Program-made: the position numbers and the translations under genes
The notes under the pieces: generated by a model
What the model was told of the DNA's origin: nothing
Database searches by the model: none
What the model saw: the letters and a program-made list of their open reading frames with translations, nothing else
Source: GCA-001735895 sp964651385
GTDB taxonomy: Bacteria > Pseudomonadota > Gammaproteobacteria > GCA-001735895
DNA: 64,000 nucleotides
Assembly: GCA_964651385.1 (NCBI GenBank)
Contig: CAZYYM010000001.1
Coordinates: 92,811-156,810 of the forward strand
Direction: 5' to 3'
In this document: one piece after another, positions 6,549-15,382 of the stretch
Numbering within the stretch: the stretch's first letter is position 1
How the letters are laid out: each line of letters starts with the position of its first letter

Positions 6549-9434
6549 ATGATGCTAAATCTCGACCTGAAACTGTCTGATCTTGATATTCGAACCGACT
6601 TTATTCGCCGTCATATCGGTCCCGGTTCGGTCGACGAACCGGCGATGCTTGCCGAACTGGGTATGACGAGCCTGGATGAATTGCTCGACAAGGTTGTCCC
6701 CGAATCCATCCGTCGAAATAAACCACTAGCCGTAAAAGGAAGTCATACCGAACGCGAAGTACTTGACCGACTGTACGAAATTTCGATTCGTAATCAATTA
6801 TATAAATCGTTTATCGGTATGGGTTACTACAATACACAAACACCTACTGTTATCGAACGAAATCTGTTACGCAATCCAGCATGGTATACCGCTTATACGC
6901 CGTATCAAGCCGAAATATCGCAGGGCCGACTTGAAGCCCTGTTAAATTTCCAGACCATGATTAGCGACCTGACCGGTATGGAACTGGCAAATGCTTCGAT
7001 GCTCGATGAAGCGACTTCGGCAGCAGAAGCGATGACACTTTGCCAACGCATGTCAAAGAGTAAAAGCAAAAAATTCTTCGTTGCCGACTCCTGCCATCCA
7101 CAAACTATTGCCGTTGTGCGTAACCGCGCCCAACATCTGGATATCGAGGTGATAGTGGGTAACCCTTTTGACAATTTCGGCGATCTCGAACTATTCGGGA
7201 TACTTTTGCAGTACCCCAGTTCAACCGGTGAGATTCATAACTATAGCGACCTGGTTGCCAATATGCACGAAGGTAAAACGCTGGTCGCCGTTGCTGCGGA
7301 TTTACTCAGCCTGACCTTGCTCACGCCACCCGGTGAATTTGATGCCGATGTGGTAGTCGGTAGCTCGCAACGATTTGGCGTACCACTTGGATACGGTGGC
7401 CCACATGCGGCCTTTATGGCTACCCGAGAGGCATTCAAACGTTCCATGCCCGGTCGCCTGATAGGTGTTTCGGTTGACACCCGTGGTGAACCCGCCATGC
7501 GGCTTGCATTACAAACCCGTGAACAACATATTCGTCGAGAGAAAGCCACCAGTAATATCTGTACTGCACAGGCCCTGCTTGCGATCATGGCGAGCATGTA
7601 CGCGGTATATCATGGCCCGGACGAAATTCGTCGCATTGCGCAGCGTATCCACCGATTAACGGTTTTACTCGCTGAGGGTTTACGCGAGCTTGGTTTGACG
7701 GTACCGACCAGACATTACTTCGACACAATTACGGTAAGCACCGGTAATGCTACAGAATTCATCATGGCAGCGGCTCGCGCCGAAAAAATGAACCTTCGAC
7801 AAGTTGACAGTGAAACCGTTGGAATCTCGCTCGATGAGATTGCCACACGCGAAGATGTCCGAACCCTGTTTAATATTTTTACCCATGACCTGGGTGCCGA
7901 GGTTTCTATCGACGATCTCGACAAACGCATCGGTTCTGCGTTACCAAAGGAATTGATACGTACCAGTAAATACCTGACCCATCCGGTTTTTTGCGAACAT
8001 CACTCAGAAACCGATCTGATGCGTTATATGCGCAAGCTAGCTGACAAGGATCTGGCCCTCGACCGCAGCATGATTCCACTCGGATCCTGTACCATGAAGT
8101 TGAATTCAGCGACACAATTGATTCCCGTGACCTGGCCCGGATTTGGACGCATCCACCCATTCGTACCGCTCGATCAGGCACAGGGATACCAACAACTGTT
8201 TGTTGAATTCGAACAGATGCTTTGCGCCTGTACCGGTTACGACGCCATTTCACTGCAACCGAATTCTGGCGCGCAGGGCGAATATTCTGGATTACTGGCG
8301 ATCAAGGCATACCATCGGAGCCGCGGTCAGAGTCACCGTCATATCTGCCTGATTCCGGCATCTGCCCACGGCACTAATCCCGCCTCGGCGCAAATGGCCG
8401 GCATGAAAGTCGTCGTCGTTGCTGTTGCCAAAAGCGGCAATATCGATCTCGACGATTTACGTGCCAAAATCGATAAGCACGGTGATGATCTTGCCGCTAT
8501 CATGATAACTTATCCGTCTACCCATGGTGTATTCGAAGACAATGTTACCGACGTCTGCAAAATGGTTCATGACCATGGCGGTCAGGTTTATATCGATGGC
8601 GCCAACATGAATGCGATGGTCGGGGTGTGTGCGCCGGGCAAATTTGGCGGTGATGTTTCGCATTTAAATTTACACAAAACTTTCAGCATTCCCCACGGTG
8701 GAGGTGGACCGGGTGTCGGGCCTATTGGGGTAAAATCTCATTTAAAGCCCTTCCTACCCTCGACTAGTTTGAATCACAATAGCGACGGCGTCGGAGCTGT
8801 CGCCGCAGCGCCATTTGGTAGCGCAGGAATTCTGCCGATTAGCTGGGCCTATATTACTTTGCTCGGTCGCCAGGGGCTGCCCAAAGCAACTGCTACCGCA
8901 ATTTTAAATGCAAACTACGTCGCCAAACGTTTGAATGAACATTTTCCGGTTCTCTACACAGGCCCGAATGGTCTGGTTGCGCACGAATGTATTATCGACA
9001 CGCGCATCATCAAGCAAACCTCGGGCATTACCGTCGACGACATAGCCAAGCGCCTGATCGATTACGGCTTTCACGCACCGACCATGTCCTTCCCGGTACC
9101 GGGCACCTTGATGATTGAACCCACCGAGAGTGAATCGAAAGAAGAGATTGATCGTTTCTGCGACGCGATGATCGCGATCCGCGAAGAAATTCGCGAAATA
9201 GAAGAGGGCAATATGAATGCTGAAGACAATCCGCTTAAAAATGCGCCGCATACCAGTGACATGGTTTGCGCGGATGAATGGAACCACGCCTATAGCCGTG
9301 AACAGGCTGCATTTCCGCTGGCTTCGCTACGCAACTATAAATACTGGCCACCGGTCGGCCGCGTAGATAATGTCTATGGCGATACCCATTTAATCTGTTC
9401 CTGTCCGCCGTTGTCCAATTACGAAGACGAATAA
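6549..9434 (+). CDS. gcvP: Glycine dehydrogenase (decarboxylating), P protein
   Basis: This is the pyridoxal-phosphate P protein of the glycine cleavage system. It decarboxylates glycine and passes the aminomethyl group to the lipoyl H protein. At 961 residues it is the full-length fused form. The PLP lysine lies in NLHKTFSIPHGGGGPG at about residue 710, and the N-terminal half has FIRRHIGPG and the motif MIPLGSCTMKLN at about 510-521. GAGG at 6535-6538 precedes the ATG. The gcvT and gcvH genes are not next to it. The next gene, sdaA, consumes the serine made with glycine-derived one-carbon units. No glycine riboswitch is evident in the leader. Confidence 0.98.
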   Translation: MMLNLDLKLSDLDIRTDFIRRHIGPGSVDEPAMLAELGMTSLDELLDKVVPESIRRNKPLAVKGSHTEREVLDRLYEISIRNQLYKSFIGMGYYNTQTPTVIERNLLRNPAWYTAYTPYQAEISQGRLEALLNFQTMISDLTGMELANASMLDEATSAAEAMTLCQRMSKSKSKKFFVADSCHPQTIAVVRNRAQHLDIEVIVGNPFDNFGDLELFGILLQYPSSTGEIHNYSDLVANMHEGKTLVAVAADLLSLTLLTPPGEFDADVVVGSSQRFGVPLGYGGPHAAFMATREAFKRSMPGRLIGVSVDTRGEPAMRLALQTREQHIRREKATSNICTAQALLAIMASMYAVYHGPDEIRRIAQRIHRLTVLLAEGLRELGLTVPTRHYFDTITVSTGNATEFIMAAARAEKMNLRQVDSETVGISLDEIATREDVRTLFNIFTHDLGAEVSIDDLDKRIGSALPKELIRTSKYLTHPVFCEHHSETDLMRYMRKLADKDLALDRSMIPLGSCTMKLNSATQLIPVTWPGFGRIHPFVPLDQAQGYQQLFVEFEQMLCACTGYDAISLQPNSGAQGEYSGLLAIKAYHRSRGQSHRHICLIPASAHGTNPASAQMAGMKVVVVAVAKSGNIDLDDLRAKIDKHGDDLAAIMITYPSTHGVFEDNVTDVCKMVHDHGGQVYIDGANMNAMVGVCAPGKFGGDVSHLNLHKTFSIPHGGGGPGVGPIGVKSHLKPFLPSTSLNHNSDGVGAVAAAPFGSAGILPISWAYITLLGRQGLPKATATAILNANYVAKRLNEHFPVLYTGPNGLVAHECIIDTRIIKQTSGITVDDIAKRLIDYGFHAPTMSFPVPGTLMIEPTESESKEEIDRFCDAMIAIREEIREIEEGNMNAEDNPLKNAPHTSDMVCADEWNHAYSREQAAFPLASLRNYKYWPPVGRVDNVYGDTHLICSCPPLSNYEDE

Positions 9435-9531
9435 ATCAAGCAAATATTTGTCGCAGACAGGCCATTCCAGCATCGACTTATCTACTAATCTGGATATGTT
9501 CAGAGTGGTTACAGGCGTCTAGGATTCCTTC

Positions 9532-10911
9532 ATGGCAATTAGTGTTTTTGATTTATTTTCGATCGGTATAGGGCCCTCAAGTTCACATACGGTCGGACCG
9601 ATGCGTGCGGCCAACCAATTTGCGCATACTCTGTTCGAAGAAGGTTTACTCGACGCAGTCGCTCGAGTCGAATCAGAGCTATTCGGATCATTGGGCGCAA
9701 CCGGCAAAGGCCACGGTAGCGATACAGCTGTACTGCTAGGTCTCGAAGGTGAATTGCCCGAAACTGTCGACACAACGATTATTGTAGAGCGGCTCGAAGC
9801 GATTAGATCCTCCAGAATACTGACTTTGTTGGGCGAAAAGTCTATCCCCTTCAACGAAAAAGATGACCTGATTATGCACAAGCGCCAGACCCTGCCATTT
9901 CACCCCAATGGCATGACATTTCGAGCCTGCAATGCCGAAGGTGACATGCTACGCGAAGCGACCTTTTTTTCGGTCGGGGGTGGTTTCATTGTCGACGAAC
10001 ATGCGGCCGGAGCGGACCGTATCATCGAAGACGACACCCATCTGCCTTACCCGTTTCGATCAGCTGTCGACCTGCTAATTCTTTGCGCGAACAATACTAT
10101 GAGCATTAGCGATATCATGCTCGAAAACGAAAAAGCATGGCACAGCGAAGACGAGATTCGTGCCGGTTTGCTTAAAATATGGGCCGTCATGCAACATTGC
10201 GTCAACAACGGCTGCCTCAATGAAGGCATTTTACCGGGTGGAATGAAAGTCAAACGTCGCGCTGCAGATTTATATCGTACGTTGAGTAACCGACCGGAAA
10301 TATCTCGACAGGATCCGTTGACATCACTCGACTGGGTAAATCTTTATGCACTCGCAGTCAATGAAGAAAATGCTGCCGGTGGCCGGGTCGTGACTGCGCC
10401 GACCAATGGCGCCGCCGGCATTATCCCGGCAGTAATGCATTACTATTATCATTTCTTTCCCGATGCCAGTGAAGACGGCATCGTTCGATTTTTACTGACC
10501 GCCGGCGCCATCGGTATTCTGTACAAGGAAAATGCCTCCATCTCGGGTGCTGAAGTCGGCTGCCAGGGTGAAGTCGGCTCCGCCTGCTCGATGGCTGCAG
10601 GTGCACTTACCGAAGTACTCGGCGGCACACCGGAACAGGTCGAAAATGCCGCGGAAATCGGTATGGAACACAATCTGGGGTTGACCTGCGACCCGGTCGG
10701 CGGACTCGTACAGGTACCCTGTATCGAACGCAACGCCATGGCATCGGTAAAAGCCATAAACGCTGCACGTATCGCCATGCGCGGCGACGGCCAACATTTT
10801 GTTTCTCTCGATAAGGTCATTAAAACCATGCGTGAGACCGGCGCCGATATGAAGACCAAATATAAGGAAACATCGCGCGGTGGTTTGGCGGTTAATATAA
10901 TTGAGTGCTAG
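9532..10911 (+). CDS. sdaA: L-serine ammonia-lyase, iron-sulfur dependent
   Basis: This 459-residue enzyme deaminates L-serine to pyruvate and ammonia using a [4Fe-4S] cluster. The N-terminal beta domain begins SVFDLFSIGIGPSSSHTVGP. The catalytic alpha domain holds the cluster cysteines in GCQGEVGSAC and LTCDPVGGLVQVPC, with the C-terminus near the active site (TKYKETSRGGLAVNI). Its size and one-chain form match E. coli SdaA/SdaB. It lies 97 bases after gcvP on the same strand with no terminator seen between, so co-transcription is possible. Together they would degrade glycine and serine to pyruvate. Confidence 0.97.
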   Translation: MAISVFDLFSIGIGPSSSHTVGPMRAANQFAHTLFEEGLLDAVARVESELFGSLGATGKGHGSDTAVLLGLEGELPETVDTTIIVERLEAIRSSRILTLLGEKSIPFNEKDDLIMHKRQTLPFHPNGMTFRACNAEGDMLREATFFSVGGGFIVDEHAAGADRIIEDDTHLPYPFRSAVDLLILCANNTMSISDIMLENEKAWHSEDEIRAGLLKIWAVMQHCVNNGCLNEGILPGGMKVKRRAADLYRTLSNRPEISRQDPLTSLDWVNLYALAVNEENAAGGRVVTAPTNGAAGIIPAVMHYYYHFFPDASEDGIVRFLLTAGAIGILYKENASISGAEVGCQGEVGSACSMAAGALTEVLGGTPEQVENAAEIGMEHNLGLTCDPVGGLVQVPCIERNAMASVKAINAARIAMRGDGQHFVSLDKVIKTMRETGADMKTKYKETSRGGLAVNIIEC

Positions 10912-11126
10912 TGATCGATCAACTCATTAATCTGTTACCCTGGAAAAATCAGTTAAGCGTGAAAAAGATGCGTAATAGATTGATGTACATGGTGAAATCA
11001 AGAATACGGTGGTCACCTGATTGGTGATGCGTGTGTTTTTGATTTTTTCAGGTGCATTAAGGTGTTGCGCAGACTTTCATGATTCAACTGATTTTTCTAG
11101 GGTTACATTAGCCAATCCAAACCAGT

Positions 11127-11363
11127 GTGATGTTGCTCGGTCTGGCTTTGGCTACCAATTTGATAGGTATTGGCGACCCGTTCGATTTTGTTATATTTTC
11201 TGTGCTGCACAGCATCGCTTATATTTTATGGACGCTATTGCTATTGAAAATAACACGCGCGGTACTACGCCATGCCGCCCAGAATGAAAAACATCTGTCG
11301 ATACTACATCCTCAAACACTACCTCTGTTTTTAAATTTAGCCAATAAACTGCCAGATCTATAA
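11127..11363 (+). CDS. Possible small hydrophobic protein in a 659-base gap
   Basis: From a GTG (an ATG follows at once), a 78-codon frame encodes two hydrophobic stretches (about 2-14 and 20-40) and a basic tail. I do not recognise it, there is no convincing ribosome-binding site, and it may be a remnant or chance. The rest of the gap between sdaA and the cytochrome gene (10912-11570) shows no other gene; a weak TCACC/GGTGA hairpin lies near 11020. Confidence 0.25.
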   Translation: MMLLGLALATNLIGIGDPFDFVIFSVLHSIAYILWTLLLLKITRAVLRHAAQNEKHLSILHPQTLPLFLNLANKLPDL

Positions 11364-11570
11364 ACGATTTATCGAAGAGAAGATTGAAATACCTTATAGC
11401 AAACAGAAAGTATATTAAACAGTTACCGAAATCCTAGCGGACATCATACAAATTGCCAAGATGAACAGGATTCTCTTATTCAGTACTACTCATTCCAGCT
11501 CCGTTTTTAAGTTTCGTTTAAGCCGCAACGTGTAAGCTAGCCACTAATATTTTGAACAAGGATAGCTTGC

Positions 11571-12179
11571 ATGTCGGTAGATACCCAGGAACCTTCCAGC
11601 GTAAAAGTATGGGATCCTTTAGTCAGGGTTTTCCACTGGGGTCTGGTGCTTTCATTTTTTCTCGCTTTTATTACTGAGGACGACTGGATAAGCCTGCATA
11701 TTCAGGCGGGATATGCTGTGACCTTACTCATTGGTTTCCGGCTGATCTGGGGTTTTATCGGAACCCGCCATGCGCGATTTATGACCTTTGTTAAATCGCC
11801 CTCCGTAGTACTGTCCTACCTCAAGCATATGCTGTCCTTAAGGGTTCCACATTATCTGGGCCACAATCCGCTGGCGGCTGTCATGGTGATAGCGCTGCTG
11901 ATCAATATCACATTGATATCTTTCACTGGATTAGTATTGATTGCTGGCGAGGGACAGGGCCCATTGGCGAATTCTGTCTTTTCAAACTGGCCAGGTGACT
12001 GGATCAACGACATCCACGAATTTTTCGCCAATTTCACCCTGCTATTGGTAGTTGCACATGTTTCTGGCGTCGTACTCAGCAGTCTATTAGAGGGTGAGAA
12101 TTTGGTAATGGCGATGATAACCGGGCGCAAAAAAGCCCGCACCGACTGGCAGGATAATAAATCGCGGGATGATGAATAA
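11571..12179 (+). CDS. Cytochrome b561/b6-like membrane protein
   Basis: This 202-residue protein begins with the typical VKVWDPLVRVFHWGL and has four hydrophobic segments (about 20-36, 42-62, 100-125, 150-172) with histidines able to ligate two b hemes. It would carry electrons between the quinone pool and a periplasmic partner. The diheme cytochrome c two genes downstream is the likely partner, as in many proteobacterial operons. AAGGAT seven bases before the ATG is a good ribosome-binding site. The C-terminal cytoplasmic tail is basic (GRKKARTDW). The physiological donor and acceptor are unknown. Confidence 0.88.
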   Translation: MSVDTQEPSSVKVWDPLVRVFHWGLVLSFFLAFITEDDWISLHIQAGYAVTLLIGFRLIWGFIGTRHARFMTFVKSPSVVLSYLKHMLSLRVPHYLGHNPLAAVMVIALLINITLISFTGLVLIAGEGQGPLANSVFSNWPGDWINDIHEFFANFTLLLVVAHVSGVVLSSLLEGENLVMAMITGRKKARTDWQDNKSRDDE

Positions 12180-12345
12180 AGTGATATCACTTATAAAACA
12201 GATAACCCCGCTATCCGCAAGTGTTATTTCTAATGCGGTTCATGCCAGCCAGGCGCTATTGAAGAAAATCGACAATTGTTTTTTCGCACAACGGCAAGTA
12301 GACGTTTGGGCATGGCTGCGGACTACTCAAAAATCGGATATCTAA
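12172..12345 (+). CDS. Possible 57-residue protein overlapping the cytochrome b gene end
   Basis: ATG at 12172 (another at 12169) lies inside the last codons of the cytochrome b gene and opens a 57-codon frame starting MNKVISLIKQITPLSA. It contains KKIDNCFFAQRQVDVWAWLR and ends at a TAA at 12343. It fills most of the gap before the diheme cytochrome. The overlapping start suggests translational coupling. There is no clear Shine-Dalgarno sequence apart from CGGGA, and I recognise no family. Confidence 0.35.
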   Translation: MNKVISLIKQITPLSASVISNAVHASQALLKKIDNCFFAQRQVDVWAWLRTTQKSDI

Positions 12346-12387
12346 ACCTGGCTCTCAAGCTAGTGAACTCCTGCGAGGCAATATCTA

Positions 12388-12909
12388 ATGAATCAAAATA
12401 AAAGCTTTATCGCAGGATCAATCATAATGTCCGGTATTCTGATTTTCAGCCTGTATGGCATGGGCCAAACCTGGGCATCTTCTAAGGCCAAACCAGATCC
12501 ACTATACCTCGGAGAATGTGGTAGCTGTCACATGCCCTACCCGGCACAATTACTACCACCGCAAAGCTGGCAAAATATCATGGCACAGCTGGAAGATCAT
12601 TTTGGTGAAAATGCCGAACTCGATACACCATCAGCACAGGCTATAGAAACCTATTTAACCGAGGCAAGCAGACCCTCGAGGAACTCATACCGGAAACTGT
12701 TGAGAAACCTGGGCAACCGGGCGCCATTGCGTATCACCAAACTACCCTATTTTATTCACAAACACGATGAGATTCCTTCACGGTATGTCGCTGCGAATGA
12801 TAAAGTAAAATCGCTCGGTCAGTGCAATGCCTGCCATAAACACGCGGAGCAAGGTGATTTTGATGAAGATAGCATATTTATTCCTGGCGTTGGTTCTTGG
12901 GACGATTAG
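12388..12909 (+). CDS. Diheme cytochrome c (DHC family)
   Basis: This 173-residue protein has an N-terminal signal/anchor (about 8-30) and two CxxCH heme sites, CGSCH at 44-48 and CNACH at 146-150. The phrase LGECGSCHMPYPAQLLPPQSW is typical of the dihaem cytochrome c family, which partners with cytochrome b561-like proteins. It is periplasmic and covalent heme attachment is expected. Its 3' end overlaps the next gene by 47 bases in another frame, a marked overlap that suggests tight coupling. Confidence 0.92.
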   Translation: MNQNKSFIAGSIIMSGILIFSLYGMGQTWASSKAKPDPLYLGECGSCHMPYPAQLLPPQSWQNIMAQLEDHFGENAELDTPSAQAIETYLTEASRPSRNSYRKLLRNLGNRAPLRITKLPYFIHKHDEIPSRYVAANDKVKSLGQCNACHKHAEQGDFDEDSIFIPGVGSWDD

Positions 12910-13168
12910 CAGCTTCCTGCGTGCCGATGACGACGTCAGTTCGGCTCAAATTCGTCACATGGTTGAAAACGGTGAAATACTTCCCCTGCAATCCATCATG
13001 AGGCAGTACCCAGCTCAGATTTATGGCAAGTTACTCGACCTGGAAGTTAAATGGGAACGCCAGAAACTGGCTTACGAACTGGAATTCCTTCGCGCCGATG
13101 GCAAAGTTATTGAGCTGAAAATTGATGCTCGAAATGGGCAGTTACTCGAACGGGAGATAGAAGATTGA
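12863..13168 (+). CDS. PepSY-domain exported protein
   Basis: This 101-residue protein has a signal peptide ending near LRADD. The mature part fits a PepSY domain: SSAQIRHMVENGEILPLQSIM, then YELEFLRADGKVIELKIDARNGQLLE. The start is put at ATG 12863, preceded by AAGGTG, because a longer reading frame from 12827 would place polar residues before the signal. It overlaps the diheme cytochrome gene and ends in TTGA, shared with the TTG start of the response regulator. PepSY proteins often precede two-component genes and may act as periplasmic inhibitors or sensors; the role here is inferred. Confidence 0.85.
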   Translation: MKIAYLFLALVLGTISSFLRADDDVSSAQIRHMVENGEILPLQSIMRQYPAQIYGKLLDLEVKWERQKLAYELEFLRADGKVIELKIDARNGQLLEREIED

Positions 13169-13827
13169 AGTTGCTGCTAGCCGAAGACGACATCCAGCTG
13201 GTCGAGTTTTTACGACCCAAATTACAGCATTCAGGATATACCGTGGAATGGGCCGATAATGGCATTGACGCCGAATTTCTGGCGTTTGAGGAAAATTTCG
13301 ATGGTATTATTCTCGATCTGGGCTTACCCCTAAAACCGGGCCTTGAGGTATTAATAAACTGGCGGCAGCGGAGTATGACCACACCGGTAGTAGTTTTGAC
13401 TGCTCGCGATTCCTGGCAGGAGCGCGTCGATGGATTGAAAGCAGGCGCTGACGATTACCTCGGCAAACCGTTCCACTTTGAAGAACTGTCTGCGCGCTTG
13501 CAGGCCATATTGCGACGCCGTTTTGGGCACTTGGATAATATTCTGGAATTTCATAACCTCAGGCTTGATCTCGACAATCAAACCATGACTTCTCCCCGGG
13601 GCGAAAAACACCAACTCACGGCTATCGAATTCCGTCTGTTGCGCCATTTGATGTTAAACACCAATAAAATTATTTCTAAAACGGAATTAAGCGAACATGT
13701 TTACGAAGAAGAGCAGCTCAAGGACAGCAATGTCATCGAGGTTTACATTAATCGTTTGCGTAGCCATCTGGGAAGATCATGGATCAAAACCTTTCGAGGT
13801 CAAGGTTACCGGCTTTCGGAGCCTTAA
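13165..13827 (+). CDS. OmpR-family response regulator
   Basis: This 220-residue protein has a receiver domain (LLAEDD at 4-9, phospho-acceptor Asp51 in ILDLGLP, Lys in LGKPF near 101) and an OmpR winged helix ending FRGQGYRLSEP. Translation starts at a TTG that overlaps the PepSY stop. The likely partner is the histidine kinase at 14023, but the two are separated by 195 bases that include an inverted-repeat-bounded segment. Regulation of the upstream cytochrome genes is probable from gene order, not shown by sequence. Confidence 0.93.
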   Translation: MKLLLAEDDIQLVEFLRPKLQHSGYTVEWADNGIDAEFLAFEENFDGIILDLGLPLKPGLEVLINWRQRSMTTPVVVLTARDSWQERVDGLKAGADDYLGKPFHFEELSARLQAILRRRFGHLDNILEFHNLRLDLDNQTMTSPRGEKHQLTAIEFRLLRHLMLNTNKIISKTELSEHVYEEEQLKDSNVIEVYINRLRSHLGRSWIKTFRGQGYRLSEP

Positions 13828-14007
13828 ACCTGGAAACCCCAGTTGGATCACTAAAGAATGCACACACACTTGACACATCGAAATACCGCATCACCGGGAA
13901 ATCTGATAGCCGGATTGTCACCAATAAGGTGACGACGTATTCCACAAACCACCAGGCACATCAATATCTTGCACATTATTTTTGCGGCCGGCTGAAGTTT
14001 CCAGGTT
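13827..14007 (+). mobile_element. Inverted-repeat-bounded segment, possible MITE, between regulator and kinase genes
   Basis: An 11-bp perfect inverted repeat (AACCTGGAAAC at 13827-13837, GTTTCCAGGTT at 13997-14007) brackets the intercistronic region. TTAA lies on the outer side of the CCTGG/CCAGG core at both ends, as if it were a target duplication. Inside is a second perfect hairpin, GTCACC-AATAA-GGTGAC at 13917-13933, with no T tract. The left end touches the stop codon of the response regulator. It could be a miniature inverted-repeat element or a structured spacer. Strand is nominal. Confidence 0.4.
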
Positions 14008-14022
14008 AACTCAGATAAGGCA

Positions 14023-15327
14023 ATGTATTCTCTCAAGAAAACAATCACTCGAAACCTAATAATCAATATGATTGCGGTAATGCTTGGCCTGTTAGTCATA
14101 CTCTATTTTTCAATGCAACAAATACTGCAGGACTATATTTTGACGAGATTACGGGCTGATACCGAAAGCCTGGTCAGCGTCGCCCAGCTCGATCAAAATA
14201 AAACCTGGAGTGTAAACCCGACACAAATGTCGACGGTCTATGACCGTGTAAAGTCCGGTCATTACTACCGTCTCAGTACAGAAAGGCAAACCATTACTTC
14301 CCGTTCGTTATTCGACGTTGTAATGCCGATGCCAAGTAGTCCGTTAGTTAAATCAGGGCATTACCTGGCCCAGGGGCCAGGCCATGAAGTCTGGTTGGTC
14401 CGCTATCAGCAGGTGAATAAAAATAGCCAGCTCGTCAATATCTGGATAGCTGAAAATATAACTCCGCTACGACAACAATTAATTCGATATTCGGCCTATG
14501 CCGTTATCCTGCTACTGATAACAACTTCGATACTTATATATCTACAGCGGCGAACGCTGGAACGCTCGTTTCGTATCTTCGAAGACCTACGTCAAAATCT
14601 ATCCTCGGTACGCCATAGAGAAATTGAAAAAACTGGCCTGCAGGTGCCCTGGGAAATTATGCCACTGGTGAATGAAATCGAAATTCTGGTCGATCAGTTA
14701 CGAAATCGAATCAATCGAACCCGTCATGCTATCGGCAATCTTGCCCATGAACTAAAGCGACCGATACAGCTACTATCGCTACAACAGGAATTGGATGGCA
14801 GTAGTGATCAGATTAAACCACTTCTGGAAATACGCGCGATACTGGAGCGCGAGCTAAAAAGGGCAAAGATTTCGGGATCCCAGGGCGCCGGGGGTACATT
14901 TAATATAAATGAAGAACTGCCTTATATGATCAACATACTGGCCAAAATTTATCCTCTAATCGAAATCAAATTTGAAAATACAGAAAGCATTCAAACACTC
15001 GATTTGGACAGGGATGATATGCTCGAGTTGACAGGAAATATACTCGACAATGCCTGTAAATTTGCCTCGCATTTAGTCAGGCTTCAAATCGTTACTATCG
15101 AGCAATCAATAAAATTAATTTTTGACGATGATGGTCGAGGCATCGAGCAGACAGATATCGAAGCCGTAAAAAAGCGTGGTGTGCGGCTCGATGAAAGCCA
15201 CGAAGGACATGGCTTAGGTCTCAGTATTTGCCGGGATATTATCAAGAGTTATTACGGTGATATGTCGTTTACCTCATCGCCGATGGGAGGCCTACGGGTT
15301 AGCGTCACAATACCCCTGAAATCTTAA
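14023..15327 (+). CDS. Sensor histidine kinase
   Basis: This 434-residue kinase has membrane segments at about 12-32 and 155-175, enclosing a periplasmic sensor of about 120 residues. The phospho-acceptor is His242 in NLAHELKRPIQLL, a slight variant of the usual HELRTPL. A HATPase domain follows with DNACKFA, DDDGRGIE and GHGLGLSI. It is the likely partner of the regulator at 13165. The sensor may read redox or cationic signals in the periplasm given the cytochrome and PepSY neighbours; this is inference. Confidence 0.92.
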   Translation: MYSLKKTITRNLIINMIAVMLGLLVILYFSMQQILQDYILTRLRADTESLVSVAQLDQNKTWSVNPTQMSTVYDRVKSGHYYRLSTERQTITSRSLFDVVMPMPSSPLVKSGHYLAQGPGHEVWLVRYQQVNKNSQLVNIWIAENITPLRQQLIRYSAYAVILLLITTSILIYLQRRTLERSFRIFEDLRQNLSSVRHREIEKTGLQVPWEIMPLVNEIEILVDQLRNRINRTRHAIGNLAHELKRPIQLLSLQQELDGSSDQIKPLLEIRAILERELKRAKISGSQGAGGTFNINEELPYMINILAKIYPLIEIKFENTESIQTLDLDRDDMLELTGNILDNACKFASHLVRLQIVTIEQSIKLIFDDDGRGIEQTDIEAVKKRGVRLDESHEGHGLGLSICRDIIKSYYGDMSFTSSPMGGLRVSVTIPLKS

Positions 15328-15382
15328 ACGGCCGGATTCACTATCGTTAATATCCGTCAATTAACTTTGATCCATAGCGCTA

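Noticed and set aside
12180..12191. AGTGATATCACT shared with the hicA upstream palindrome at 63179
   Set aside because: The two copies are in unrelated contexts, and this one lies within a possible coding frame; a chance match of a self-complementary 12-mer is possible.
13779..14009. 76-codon frame spanning the regulator end and the inverted-repeat segment
   Set aside because: It begins inside the response regulator gene, has no ribosome-binding site or domain, and ends inside the inverted-repeat arm.
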